A stretch of 35,836 nucleotides of DNA from Microcaldota archaeon (GTDB lineage Archaea; Micrarchaeota; Micrarchaeia; Micrarchaeales; Micrarchaeaceae): positions 1 through 35,836 of the forward strand of contig JASHSJ010000022.1 of assembly GCA_030040895.1 (NCBI GenBank). The letters are read 5' to 3'. The translations under genes and the position numbers were made by a program. The notes under the pieces were generated by a model that worked only from the letters and a program-made list of their open reading frames with translations, did not search any database and was not told where the DNA came from. This document shows positions 1 through 7,443 of the stretch, piece by piece (positions within the stretch are counted from its first letter, which is position 1; each line of letters begins with the position of its first letter).

Positions 1-224
1 TACACGAATCACTATACGGAAAAGAGTACATAAAACTTGCAAAAGAAAGAGGGCACTCAACAACAGAAGAGGCGGCAAAGGTTGCAAAAGCAGCAGGGGC
101 AAAGAGGCTGGTTCTTTTCCACATGAGCGTGAGATACAACCAAACAGATAGGATATTAAACGATGCGAAAAAGATATTCAAGAATACGCAGATCGCAAAG
201 GACGGAGACAGGATAGCGCTTTAA
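1..224 (+). CDS. rnz: Ribonuclease Z, C-terminal part (truncated by window edge)
   Basis: The reading frame enters at base 3 and gives the last 73 residues, ending at TAA 222-224. Visible features are the GHST segment followed by an alanine-rich helix and the LFHMSVRY segment. In RNase Z these carry the late metal-binding histidine (in H-x-S-x-RY) and the conserved C-terminal core of the metallo-beta-lactamase fold. The enzyme cuts the 3' trailer from tRNA precursors just after the discriminator base. The stop codon directly abuts the first base of tRNA-Val, so the gene probably shares a transcript with one of its own substrates. Most of the protein, including the HxHxDH metal site, lies outside the window, so the assignment rests on the C-terminal signature only. 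Confidence 0.85.
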   Translation, partial: HESLYGKEYIKLAKERGHSTTEEAAKVAKAAGAKRLVLFHMSVRYNQTDRILNDAKKIFKNTQIAKDGDRIAL

Positions 225-296
225 GGGCTCTTAGTCGAGTGGTAAGACGTCACGTTGACAACGTGAAGATCTGGAGTCCGATTCTCCAAGAGCCCA
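225..296 (+). tRNA. tRNA-Val (anticodon GAC)
   Basis: A complete 72-base cloverleaf. The 7-bp acceptor stem pairs 225-231 with 289-295, and discriminator A is 296. The D stem is short (gtc/gac). The anticodon stem is tcacg/cgtga with loop ttGACaa, and the T stem is tggag/ctcca with a 7-base loop. CCA is not encoded and there is no intron. The 5' end touches the rnz stop codon and the 3' end lies 2 bases from the convergent metG stop. I see no clear TATA box 26 bases upstream, so co-transcription with rnz is likely. Confidence 0.95.
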
Positions 297-298
297 CT

Positions 299-1759
299 TT
301 ATTGGATAAACTTTTTAAAGAGTAGTTCGCCTTTCTTGACTTTGCTAGTCCATTCCCTGAAGGTGCAATCATCTATTGTCCCGACTTCTATCCCAAGTTG
401 GTTTGCTATTTTCGCACCTGTATTAGGCATGAAAGGGTATACTAATATGGAAATTATTCTAGACGCCTCAAGTAGATTATAAAGCACATTTGAGAGCTCT
501 CTACCTTGCAATCTCCATGGTTCTTTTTCACTAATATATTTATTTGTGGCTTTTATGAAAACAAAAATCTCGTTCAACGCATTAAAGGTATCTACGTCCT
601 CCATTAAAGAATCAATCTTTCCTATGTTGAGTTTTTGATCTAACTCCGCTTCTCCCTCTATCTTTCCTTCAAATCTTTCTGCCATAGTAAGAACCCTGTT
701 TATAAGGTTCCCAAGCTCAGCAACAAGCTCGTTATTAAGTCGTGATACTATAGCTTTTTCAGAAAAATCACCATCATCTCCTAATGGCATCTCTCTAATT
801 AGTGAGTATCTAAAAGCATCAGTAGAATATTTATCTACCATCAATATGGGATCCACAAAATTATCAAGGCTTTTACTCATCTTTTTACCATCAACAGTCC
901 ACCAACCATGAGCAAAAACCATTTTGGGCGGTTCTATTCCAGCTGAAAAAAGCATTGCAGGCCATATAACTGAATGAAACCAATTGATTTCCTTTCCTAT
1001 AAGGTGAATATCAGCAGGCCAATATTCTTTAAACTCTGGGCCATGCGGCCAATTTATTGCACTTATATAGTTGCATAAAGCATCTACCCAAACATAAACA
1101 TAATGACTGCCATCGAGCGGAAATGGAACAGCCCATTTTACTGTTGTTCTGGTTATACTCACATCCTTTAATCCATCATTCACTCTATTGATTATCTCCT
1201 TGGATCTAAAATTTGGAGAAAGAAACTTTTGATTTTTATTATAAAAATCAATTAATTTGTTCTGGTATTTACTAAGCTTGAAGAAATATGTTTCCTCCTT
1301 AACTTTTTTGACTTCTCTCCCACATGAAGGGCACTTTCCGTCTACCAGCTGTAATTCTGTCCAAAAAGATTCATCGGAAACACAGTACCAGCCTTCATAA
1401 TAACCCTTATATATATCACCATTTTCTGCAATTTTTTTTATTATTTCAGAAACAACTTTCACATGAGAACTATCACTAGTTCTTATAAAATAGTCATATT
1501 TTATGTTTAACTTTTCCCATATATATTTATACGCACCTACAATATTATCAACAAATTCTTTTGGCAATTTGCCTGCTTTTTTTGCTGATGTCTCTACTTT
1601 CTCGCCATGTTCATCTGTGCCAGTTAGAAAGAAAACGTCTTCGCCTTTAAGTCTATGCCATCTGGCTATAACGTCAGCAGCAATCGTAGTATATGCATGG
1701 CCTATATGAGGTTTATCATTAACATAATAAATTGGAGTTGTTATATAAAATTTATTCAT
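299..1759 (-). CDS. metG: Methionyl-tRNA synthetase
   Basis: A class I aminoacyl-tRNA synthetase that charges tRNA-Met in the cytoplasm. The 486 residues contain the HIGH motif at 18-21, the KMSKS motif at 293-297, and a connective-peptide region with Cys126 and the CPSC pair (143, 146), which resembles a single-knuckle zinc site. There is no C-terminal EMAP-like tRNA-binding domain, so this is a short form that looks bacterial rather than typical archaeal. The ATG at 1757-1759 follows the stop of the upstream endonuclease gene by one base, with AAGG as a ribosome site inside that gene's last codons, so the two are translationally coupled. Base composition is about 37 percent GC in a hand-counted line, clearly lower than most of the window, suggesting acquisition from elsewhere. 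Confidence 0.96.
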   Translation of the reverse strand: MNKFYITTPIYYVNDKPHIGHAYTTIAADVIARWHRLKGEDVFFLTGTDEHGEKVETSAKKAGKLPKEFVDNIVGAYKYIWEKLNIKYDYFIRTSDSSHVKVVSEIIKKIAENGDIYKGYYEGWYCVSDESFWTELQLVDGKCPSCGREVKKVKEETYFFKLSKYQNKLIDFYNKNQKFLSPNFRSKEIINRVNDGLKDVSITRTTVKWAVPFPLDGSHYVYVWVDALCNYISAINWPHGPEFKEYWPADIHLIGKEINWFHSVIWPAMLFSAGIEPPKMVFAHGWWTVDGKKMSKSLDNFVDPILMVDKYSTDAFRYSLIREMPLGDDGDFSEKAIVSRLNNELVAELGNLINRVLTMAERFEGKIEGEAELDQKLNIGKIDSLMEDVDTFNALNEIFVFIKATNKYISEKEPWRLQGRELSNVLYNLLEASRIISILVYPFMPNTGAKIANQLGIEVGTIDDCTFREWTSKVKKGELLFKKFIQ

Positions 1760-1760
1760 T

Positions 1761-2717
1761 TTATGACCTTCTATTAAACCATTGCTCCATTATAGTAATT
1801 TGTTTGGATCTATCTTCGTGTTTGATTTTACTTTTGATTAAATTAATAAACTTAAGTAATTCATATTTCCTATGTATAGCAAGAGTATAATAGTTTTGCC
1901 TAAATGGATAACCTGATACGCCAATTTTATTCTTTCTTTTATCATGATATAGATAGACATATTTGAAACCTAATTTTTTTATCCTATTTTGTATCACGCC
2001 GAGTAATTTATAATCGTAGTTTCCTATTGAAAATGCTGGCCTTCTACCTATGTAGAAGCTACCTTCAGCATCTATGAATCCAGCAAGAAACGATAGAAAA
2101 TATTCTTCATTTTTAATAGCCCAATTATATTCATTTTTCGTATTAAGCAAGAAAGAAAAAGAGTCATCTAGAAATGCTTCCATTTGTATTTTACCTAATG
2201 TATTTGCTGAACTAATCCACACTCTACCATACTTAGAAAATAATTTACTGAATAGCCTAACCTGTGCAATTTTTGTGCTGGCACAATCAACTTTTATTGT
2301 TTTACTTGATGATCCAACTTTCCTAACCCTCAAATCACCAATAGTAAACCCCTCTAAATACGCCTTTTCCTTAAGTTTACCTGAAAAGGAATTCCTGTCA
2401 TATTTTATATGAGCTGTTGCCATGTCTCTATTTATACCTAATTTTGAAATACGACGATAGAGTGTTGATCTACTGTATCCATAAATCTTCTCTATCTTCC
2501 ATGTAGACATCTTCTTAGAAATATAGAGTTTTTTAAGTTCAGTGTTCGAGATATTGATTTTGCTTATTCTATAATGTCTTATTTTAATTTTATTTCTTTT
2601 CAAATGATCTAATATCGTCTTTTTGGAGCACCTATATTCTCTCGATAGACGTAAAGATCCAATACCACTTAAGTATTTCTTTGTTATAGTATCAATTGGA
2701 AGATCAATGCTCTTCAT
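1761..2717 (-). CDS. Free-standing LAGLIDADG homing endonuclease with N-terminal HTH repeats
   Basis: The 318-residue protein has two LAGLIDADG motifs, YLEGFTIGDL (120-129, acidic Asp128) and FLAGFIDAEG (210-219, acidic Glu218), the arrangement of a monomeric two-motif DNA endonuclease. The first 95 residues contain two helix-turn-helix-like segments (about 11-47 and 61-95) that could extend DNA recognition. No intein splice signals or intron boundaries surround it, so it is a stand-alone gene. It lies directly upstream of metG on the same strand with a 1-base gap. GC content is about 33 percent in a hand-counted line, the lowest of any gene here. Both acidic motif residues are present, so the nuclease may be active. 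Its target site cannot be read from the sequence. Confidence 0.88.
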   Translation of the reverse strand: MKSIDLPIDTITKKYLSGIGSLRLSREYRCSKKTILDHLKRNKIKIRHYRISKINISNTELKKLYISKKMSTWKIEKIYGYSRSTLYRRISKLGINRDMATAHIKYDRNSFSGKLKEKAYLEGFTIGDLRVRKVGSSSKTIKVDCASTKIAQVRLFSKLFSKYGRVWISSANTLGKIQMEAFLDDSFSFLLNTKNEYNWAIKNEEYFLSFLAGFIDAEGSFYIGRRPAFSIGNYDYKLLGVIQNRIKKLGFKYVYLYHDKRKNKIGVSGYPFRQNYYTLAIHRKYELLKFINLIKSKIKHEDRSKQITIMEQWFNRRS

Positions 2718-2735
2718 GCAGGAATTTTAACATTC

Positions 2736-2743
2736 ATATTTAT
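2736..2743 (-). promoter_or_regulatory. Candidate TATA box of the endonuclease-metG operon
   Basis: On the minus strand an A/T-rich ATAAATAT element is centred about 23 bases before the endonuclease ATG. This would give a leaderless or nearly leaderless transcript. It is the best match in the 198-base gap 2718-2915, which otherwise contains no gene. Confidence 0.4.
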
Positions 2744-2873
2744 TATCCTTTTGGTGCATTAGACCATACAAATACTATACAATAAAAATCGGGTAAGCAA
2801 ACCAATAGCTAAAGATTATAAACCCTGCCCCGAAATCATATTTTATACACCTGTGCTGCTTGTTTCTAGCACC

Positions 2874-2882
2874 AAATATAAA
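2874..2882 (+). promoter_or_regulatory. Candidate TATA box of metK
   Basis: AAATATAAA centred near 2878 predicts a start near 2904. That leaves a leader of about 12 bases carrying GAAAGGT as a ribosome site before the ATG at 2916. A small inverted repeat (gtgct/agcac) lies upstream at about 2852-2871. I could not fold a recognisable SAM riboswitch. Confidence 0.45.
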
Positions 2883-2915
2883 GGTTATGTTCAGTCAATT
2901 TAGAAAGGTATTTTT

Positions 2916-4064
2916 ATGAAGAGATATTTCACATCTGAGAGTGTAACAGAGGGCCATCCTGACAAGGTATGCGACGGAATCAGCGATGCGATACTTGACG
3001 CATGCTTGGCACAGGATCCAGACAGCCACGTTGCTGTGGAAACGCTAGTAACTAGGGACTTCTGCTGCGTTGCAGGAGAGGTAACAACAAGAGGAAAGGT
3101 TGACTTTGAGAAGGTAGCAAGGCAGAAGATAAAAGAAATAGGGTACACTGACCCAAACCTGGGGTTCTCAGAAAAGTCAAAAATAATGGTTCTGATCCAT
3201 GAGCAAAGCCCAGACATAGCAAAAGGAGTTACAAAGGAGAAGGAAGACGAACAGGGAGCAGGAGACCAAGGGATCATGTTCGGATATGCTTCAAGGGAAA
3301 CGCCAGAGCTCATGCCATTGCCAATAATGCTAGCACACGCGCTGGCAAAGAGGATGGCAGAGGTAAGGAAGAAGGGCATAATACCAGAAGTCCTTCCAGA
3401 TGGTAAGAGCCAGATAACGTTTGAATATGATGACAAGAAACCAAAGAGAGTAGACACAGTTGTCATATCAACACATCACAAGGAATGCGATGTCCAGAAA
3501 CTAGAAGCAGATATAATAGAGAAGGTAATCATACCAGTACTTGGCAAGTGGTTTGACAAAGATACCAGGATATTCATAAACCCGGCAGGAAAGTGGACAT
3601 TGGGCGGGCCCGCGGCCGATACGGGGGTAACTGGCAGAAAGATAATAGTAGATTCATATGGAGGAAGGGGAAGGCACGGAGGAGGGGCTTTCTCAGGAAA
3701 GGACCCGTCAAAGGTAGACAGATCTGCTGCATACGCTGCAAGATACGTTGCAAAGAACATAGTGGCGGCTGATCTTGCTGACGAATGCGAAATCCAGATA
3801 TCGTACTGCATAGGCTATGCAGAGCCGTTGAGCATACACGTTGAGTGCTTCGGCACAAACAAGATATCTCAGGACAAGATAGAGCAGCTTGTCAGGAAGC
3901 ATTTCAAGCTCAGGCCTGCCCAGATAATAAGGGAGCTGGGACTCAAGGCCCCGATCTATCACATGACAAGCGCTTATGGACACTTCGGGAAGGATGGAGT
4001 TCCTTGGGAGAAGACCGACAAGGTTGCAGTGCTCAAAAGGGAAGTTGCCTCAGAAAGGATCTGA
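2916..4064 (+). CDS. metK: S-adenosylmethionine synthetase, bacterial type
   Basis: Makes S-adenosylmethionine from ATP and methionine for methylation reactions. The 382 residues show the bacterial MetK signatures: GHPDK (13-17), [12 protein letters not shown] (114-125, methionine/ATP site) and the glycine-rich [16 protein letters not shown] (from 255). This family differs from the unrelated-looking archaeal MAT (MTH1691 type) found in most archaea, so its presence here is notable. Length matches the bacterial family. The start is supported by GAAAGGT about 8 bases upstream. The gene is divergent from the metG operon, so two methionine-using enzymes of bacterial type sit side by side. Confidence 0.97.
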   Translation: MKRYFTSESVTEGHPDKVCDGISDAILDACLAQDPDSHVAVETLVTRDFCCVAGEVTTRGKVDFEKVARQKIKEIGYTDPNLGFSEKSKIMVLIHEQSPDIAKGVTKEKEDEQGAGDQGIMFGYASRETPELMPLPIMLAHALAKRMAEVRKKGIIPEVLPDGKSQITFEYDDKKPKRVDTVVISTHHKECDVQKLEADIIEKVIIPVLGKWFDKDTRIFINPAGKWTLGGPAADTGVTGRKIIVDSYGGRGRHGGGAFSGKDPSKVDRSAAYAARYVAKNIVAADLADECEIQISYCIGYAEPLSIHVECFGTNKISQDKIEQLVRKHFKLRPAQIIRELGLKAPIYHMTSAYGHFGKDGVPWEKTDKVAVLKREVASERI

Positions 4065-4074
4065 GTCATACTTC

Positions 4075-5070
4075 TCAGCATCCAACTATTTTCTGCTGAT
4101 ACAGGTCTACGGTCGCATATGACGGCTGTGACATGGAGTTCAGGTGCACGTTAAGATCCACTCCGCTGACGTTGAACGTTGCCGTATATCCTTGCAAGAC
4201 GGTCGTAGCATTTGTCAGGACTCCATTGTAAAAGACGTCTACCTGCGTGGTGTATGGATCATCGCCAAAGTTGAATCCGCGTATCTGCACCTTGAATGGC
4301 CCGTTTGTTATGTTCTGGCCTTCGTATCCCACTGCGCCTGTGGTTGGCTGCGCCAGCACGCTCAAGAAGGTCATCTTTGCCCACCTCTGGTATGCATAAA
4401 GTCCTGCGAATGTGCTGTTAACACTAACGCCAACAAGGCTGTTTCCGGACTCGAACGTTTGTGTACTTCCAGGCATTATGGCACTGGTGTTTGTAAGCAC
4501 GCCGTTATAGTAAAGATTTATCGCCACTAGTGATACACCGTTCGTGTTCGGCTGGCCAACATCCTCGAGCACCACAGTGTATGGCCCAGAAGTCAGGTTC
4601 TGGCCAAGATAAACGGTTTTCTGCGGGGTTTGTGGCTGGTATGACAGCACATTTATATTTGCCCACTCAGGATTACCGACACTGTTAGCGCTGAGCTCGT
4701 ATTCTGTGCTGTTGGTTGGGCTCTGGAAGATGTATGATTGCCCCGCCCCCAGGCTGGTAGTGCCTATAGGATAGGGCCAATACGGATATTTGGAAAGCTC
4801 CTGATTGTAAAATACGGTCAGTGATGCGTGCTGGTTTTGATTTACATTGTTGAACACTATGCTGAACGGGCCGTAATTAGCACTTGATGGATATTGTGCA
4901 CCGTAATCGCCTATCGTTATTGCATTGCCGAGTGGAGTATAAGTAAGAAAACAGTCTGGGCTTGGCGCGCTGCCGGGCGCCGGGCTTGCCATCAGGGCAG
5001 ACGCGTATCCCAATATTATCATCATGGAACTGAGGCCTATCAGAAGGTTCTTTGCATTCATCAAATTCAC
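4075..5070 (-). CDS. Secreted protein with three tandem beta-rich repeats
   Basis: No known family recognised. A hydrophobic signal segment (about 8-27) ends in an Ala/Ser/Pro-rich stretch. The mature part holds three repeats of roughly 90-95 residues. Each has a GPFxV/GPYxV strand, a V/L-x-V/L-x-YYN(G/Q) strand (YYNGVLTN and FYNGVLTN in repeats 2 and 3), a PGSTQTF-like turn and a closing hydrophobic strand, suggesting stacked Ig-like or beta-sandwich modules. The only two cysteines are Cys40, just after the signal, and Cys331, the last residue, so they bracket all repeats. Several N-x-S/T sequons are present. The start is GTG 5070, placed one base after the start predicted from the TATA box at 5094-5101; ATG 5061 is the alternative. 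A cell-surface role is inference. Confidence 0.75.
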   Translation of the reverse strand: MNLMNAKNLLIGLSSMMIILGYASALMASPAPGSAPSPDCFLTYTPLGNAITIGDYGAQYPSSANYGPFSIVFNNVNQNQHASLTVFYNQELSKYPYWPYPIGTTSLGAGQSYIFQSPTNSTEYELSANSVGNPEWANINVLSYQPQTPQKTVYLGQNLTSGPYTVVLEDVGQPNTNGVSLVAINLYYNGVLTNTSAIMPGSTQTFESGNSLVGVSVNSTFAGLYAYQRWAKMTFLSVLAQPTTGAVGYEGQNITNGPFKVQIRGFNFGDDPYTTQVDVFYNGVLTNATTVLQGYTATFNVSGVDLNVHLNSMSQPSYATVDLYQQKIVGC

Positions 5071-5093
5071 GCTAGTGTTGTTATTTTGCCATA

Positions 5094-5101
5094 TATTTAT
5101 A
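5094..5101. promoter_or_regulatory. TATA box that may serve both divergent genes
   Basis: The near-palindrome TATTTATA reads as TATAAATA on the minus strand. Its centre lies about 27 bases before the GTG of the secreted-protein gene. On the plus strand it predicts a start near 5123 for the hydrolase, whose ATG is 5153. Confidence 0.5.
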
Positions 5102-5152
5102 GTTTACGGTTATGAAAATTATCTGCAACGGATTTCAGTTTTTGGCGAGTTA

Positions 5153-6028
5153 ATGAAAGAGGATGTACTGGATGGCAGAATGATACATTTCAAGGCATTG
5201 GACGGAATATGGCTCGCAGGACTCCTTATCCCTTCAAGGAAGAACAACCGGCTTGCCGTCATTCACGTGTTCGGCATGAGCGGCAATTTCTTCCTAAACC
5301 CAACATACGGGCCCATGTGTGATGCGCTGAAGGGATCAGATTATGACATGTTCTTCGCAAACAATAGGGGCATGGGATCGGTCATGCCATTCAGAAAGGA
5401 CAACGGCAAAAAGAGACTCTATTATGGGACTGCGGCGGAAAGGTTCGAGGATTGCATCTACGACATCGGTGGCGCGATAAGGGCCCTCGGCAAGCTAGGC
5501 TACAAGGGAGTTGTATTGCAGGGGCACAGCACCGGATGCCAGAAGATAGCTTATTATCAGTACAAAAAGGCTGACGGGCGAGTGATGGGCCTGGTGCTAC
5601 TGGCTCCCGCCGATGATTACATTGGGGCAAAGAAGGATCTTGGCAAGAAATTCGGCAATGCTGTCAAGATTGCTAAGACAATGGTAAGAAGAGGGCACGG
5701 CAAAAAGATGACACCGGAATGGATCTCGCACTATACAGCAAAACGTTTCCTGAGCTACGCGGTAAGGAAAAATCCAGAGGCCAGGATGTTTGACTACAAT
5801 TCTGATCTGGGGGATTTCAAAAGGATAACTTGCCCCATACTTGCAGTGTTCGGGTCAAGGGAAGAATATAGAGATAGGCCTGTCAAGGAATACATGAAGT
5901 TATTGGAAGAGCGCACATCATCTGAGGACTTCACGTATGCAATAATAAACGGGGCCGACCATGGATTCAGGAAAAAGGAAGAAGAATTGGCAAATGTAAT
6001 TTCCGGATGGATAAGGGGGCTGGACTGA
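5153..6028 (+). CDS. Alpha/beta hydrolase
   Basis: A cytoplasmic alpha/beta-hydrolase-fold enzyme with the nucleophile elbow GHSTG (Ser126 with this start) and the histidine motif GADHGF (His270). The acidic member is probably in the FGSREEYRD segment after strand 7. An early HVFGMSGNFF strand-loop would form the oxyanion hole region. It resembles esterase/lipase-like proteins with a DUF1749-type layout; the substrate cannot be inferred. The frame stays open back to an ATG at 5024, but that start lies inside the divergent neighbour and upstream of the TATA box, so ATG 5153 is preferred (ATG 5180 is also possible). It ends 15 bases before the convergent DUF488 gene. Confidence 0.85.
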   Translation: MKEDVLDGRMIHFKALDGIWLAGLLIPSRKNNRLAVIHVFGMSGNFFLNPTYGPMCDALKGSDYDMFFANNRGMGSVMPFRKDNGKKRLYYGTAAERFEDCIYDIGGAIRALGKLGYKGVVLQGHSTGCQKIAYYQYKKADGRVMGLVLLAPADDYIGAKKDLGKKFGNAVKIAKTMVRRGHGKKMTPEWISHYTAKRFLSYAVRKNPEARMFDYNSDLGDFKRITCPILAVFGSREEYRDRPVKEYMKLLEERTSSEDFTYAIINGADHGFRKKEEELANVISGWIRGLD

Positions 6029-6043
6029 ATGCTTGAATGCCGA

Positions 6044-6442
6044 TCAAACGTTTACGACTGTAAGGTCTGGACGCCGGAGGCTGCATAACTCGGCGAGCAA
6101 CCTCCTATGGCATAATTCCCTTCTGGGCTCAACACAAAGAACCGTAACGGTCCATTTTTCTGCAAGGTCTTCAAGCTCGGCAACTTTGCGCGCCGGTGTC
6201 CCAGTTCTAAGATGTCTTATATAACCGTTCTTGAACTCTGGCCAAGATACACGCCCGTTATACCATCCCCCAACAAGCTTCGCAGGGGGCGCGAGTTCAC
6301 GCCATGCCTCATCATAGGTTATCCCAGCGACTATACTTGGGTCAGGCGTGCGTCCGTCATTAAAAGTATCTCTACTCATTATGGATATCCTTCTCCCATC
6401 AGCAGGCTCTTTCGGTTCAAAAATGGATTTTGTCCTAAGCAT
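6044..6442 (-). CDS. DUF488 family protein
   Basis: 132 residues matching the DUF488 (YeaO-like) family. Visible features are a start-proximal ISIMSRDTFNDG segment, the LAPPAKLVGGWYNG stretch, the SWPEFKNGY segment and the closing LCVEPRRELCHRRLLAE motif with two conserved cysteines and a CHR core. The biochemical function of the family is not established. The gene lies 15 bases downstream of tRNA-Ile on the same strand. No TATA box is seen between them, so it is probably read from the tRNA promoter and released when the tRNA is processed. Confidence 0.88.
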   Translation of the reverse strand: MLRTKSIFEPKEPADGRRISIMSRDTFNDGRTPDPSIVAGITYDEAWRELAPPAKLVGGWYNGRVSWPEFKNGYIRHLRTGTPARKVAELEDLAEKWTVTVLCVEPRRELCHRRLLAELCSLRRPDLTVVNV

Positions 6443-6457
6443 TTTATCAACTTTAAG

Positions 6458-6532
6458 TGGGCCCGCGGAGATTTGAACTCCGGACCTTTCGATTATCAGT
6501 CGAACGCTCCAACCAGGCTGAGCTACGGGCCC
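6458..6532 (-). tRNA. tRNA-Ile (anticodon GAT)
   Basis: A 75-base cloverleaf read on the minus strand. Acceptor stem gggcccg/cgggccc, anticodon stem ttcga/tcgaa with loop ctGATaa, T stem cggag/ctccg, discriminator A at 6458. CCA is not encoded and there is no intron. It is followed after 15 bases by the DUF488 gene on the same strand. Confidence 0.96.
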
Positions 6533-6556
6533 TGTGCTAATATACTATCCTGTAAC

Positions 6557-6564
6557 CTTTATAG
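6557..6564 (-). promoter_or_regulatory. TATA box of tRNA-Ile
   Basis: CTATAAAG on the minus strand is centred about 28 bases before the tRNA 5' end, predicting a start within a few bases of it. It lies in the short gap before the ubiA stop codon. Confidence 0.6.
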
Positions 6565-6576
6565 CCTTTTTAGAAA

Positions 6577-7443
6577 TCAGAAATACACGAAGATAACGAC
6601 AGCAATGAGCATTAGCACTGATACTGCGGCATTATAATAAAGAAACACATTGGCGAGCGAATCTTGTGTGGAGCTATCCGCACTGAAATGTTCTAATGCA
6701 AATATCAGTGCGGTTATCAATCCGGCTGCTGCCACAACAGAAGAGCCAATGAGCAGTCCAAATATCACAAATAATATTGATGCAATCAGGTGCGCATAAA
6801 GTGAGTATAGGAGTGCTTTCTTCTTTCCATACTTGCGTGGATATGTCTTGAGCCCAACTGACCTGTCGAACTTCGTATATCTTATCGTATGTATTATGTC
6901 ATTACTTCCGGAAAACAGTGCGTACGCAATCAGCAGGATGTAAATTGGCAGTGTTGTTGGAAACGTTCCACTAACTCCTATGTAGCCACCAAATATGCCA
7001 AGCCCTATAATCAGTCCCATCGTGAAGTGCCTATGTGGCGTATAGAGTTTTGTATAGGGTTCAATTAACATTATGAATATGACAAGAGGCGAAAGTATCA
7101 GTGCCAATATGTTGAGAAGATACGTACACACTGCAAACAATGCAATAAATCCGAGTAGCAACAGCAACAAAGAGCTTTTGGTATATCTTGCGACACTCGG
7201 CCAGTTTATCTTATCTGGGTTTCTTCTATCTATCTCTCTTCCAACATATCTATTAGCAACAAATGCAGCACCACGGAGCGATGCAAGCGCAATTGTTATG
7301 AGCACTACTTGAACCAACGTTGGCTTTCCAGCCAGCATGGCGCCGATGTAGACAAAAGGAAGGACGAATATTATATTTTCGAGCTTTATGAGCTCCGATA
7401 CTGCAACAACTTGCTCGGAAATGCTCAAGCTATCACTTTCCAA
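6577..7443 (-). CDS. ubiA: UbiA-family prenyltransferase with altered aspartate motifs
   Basis: A 288-residue integral membrane protein with about eight or nine hydrophobic helices. The family attaches polyprenyl chains to aromatic or other acceptors, as in quinone or archaeal lipid synthesis. Motif I reads NRYVGREID (64-72), where the family usually has N-x3-D-x3-D; the middle Asp is Gly68. Motif II reads DIIHTIRYTKFDR (182-194), where relatives have D-x6-D-x3-D; the middle Asp is Tyr189. Asp72, Asp182 and Asp193 remain. Both missing residues are normally Mg/diphosphate ligands, so activity or metal use may differ. The start overlaps the ubiD end by 11 bases, indicating an operon. Confidence 0.85.
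   Translation of the reverse strand: MESDSLSISEQVVAVSELIKLENIIFVLPFVYIGAMLAGKPTLVQVVLITIALASLRGAAFVANRYVGREIDRRNPDKINWPSVARYTKSSLLLLLLGFIALFAVCTYLLNILALILSPLVIFIMLIEPYTKLYTPHRHFTMGLIIGLGIFGGYIGVSGTFPTTLPIYILLIAYALFSGSNDIIHTIRYTKFDRSVGLKTYPRKYGKKKALLYSLYAHLIASILFVIFGLLIGSSVVAAAGLITALIFALEHFSADSSTQDSLANVFLYYNAAVSVLMLIAVVIFVYF

Noticed and set aside
1761-2717. Intein or group I intron hosting the LAGLIDADG protein
   Set aside because: metG is uninterrupted, and the endonuclease has its own start and stop with no splice-junction residues.
2718-2915. SAM riboswitch upstream of metK
   Set aside because: Only a short 5-bp hairpin is visible and the TATA position leaves a leader of about 12 bases, too short for a riboswitch.
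2900-3466. Long open frame antisense to metK (about 188 codons)
   Set aside because: Lies wholly inside a well-supported metK in the opposite strand, with low-complexity Ser/Phe-rich translation and no family features.
4144-4530. Plus-strand frame of 128 codons opposite the secreted repeat protein
   Set aside because: The minus-strand frame has a signal peptide, internal repeats and a promoter; the plus-strand frame has none.
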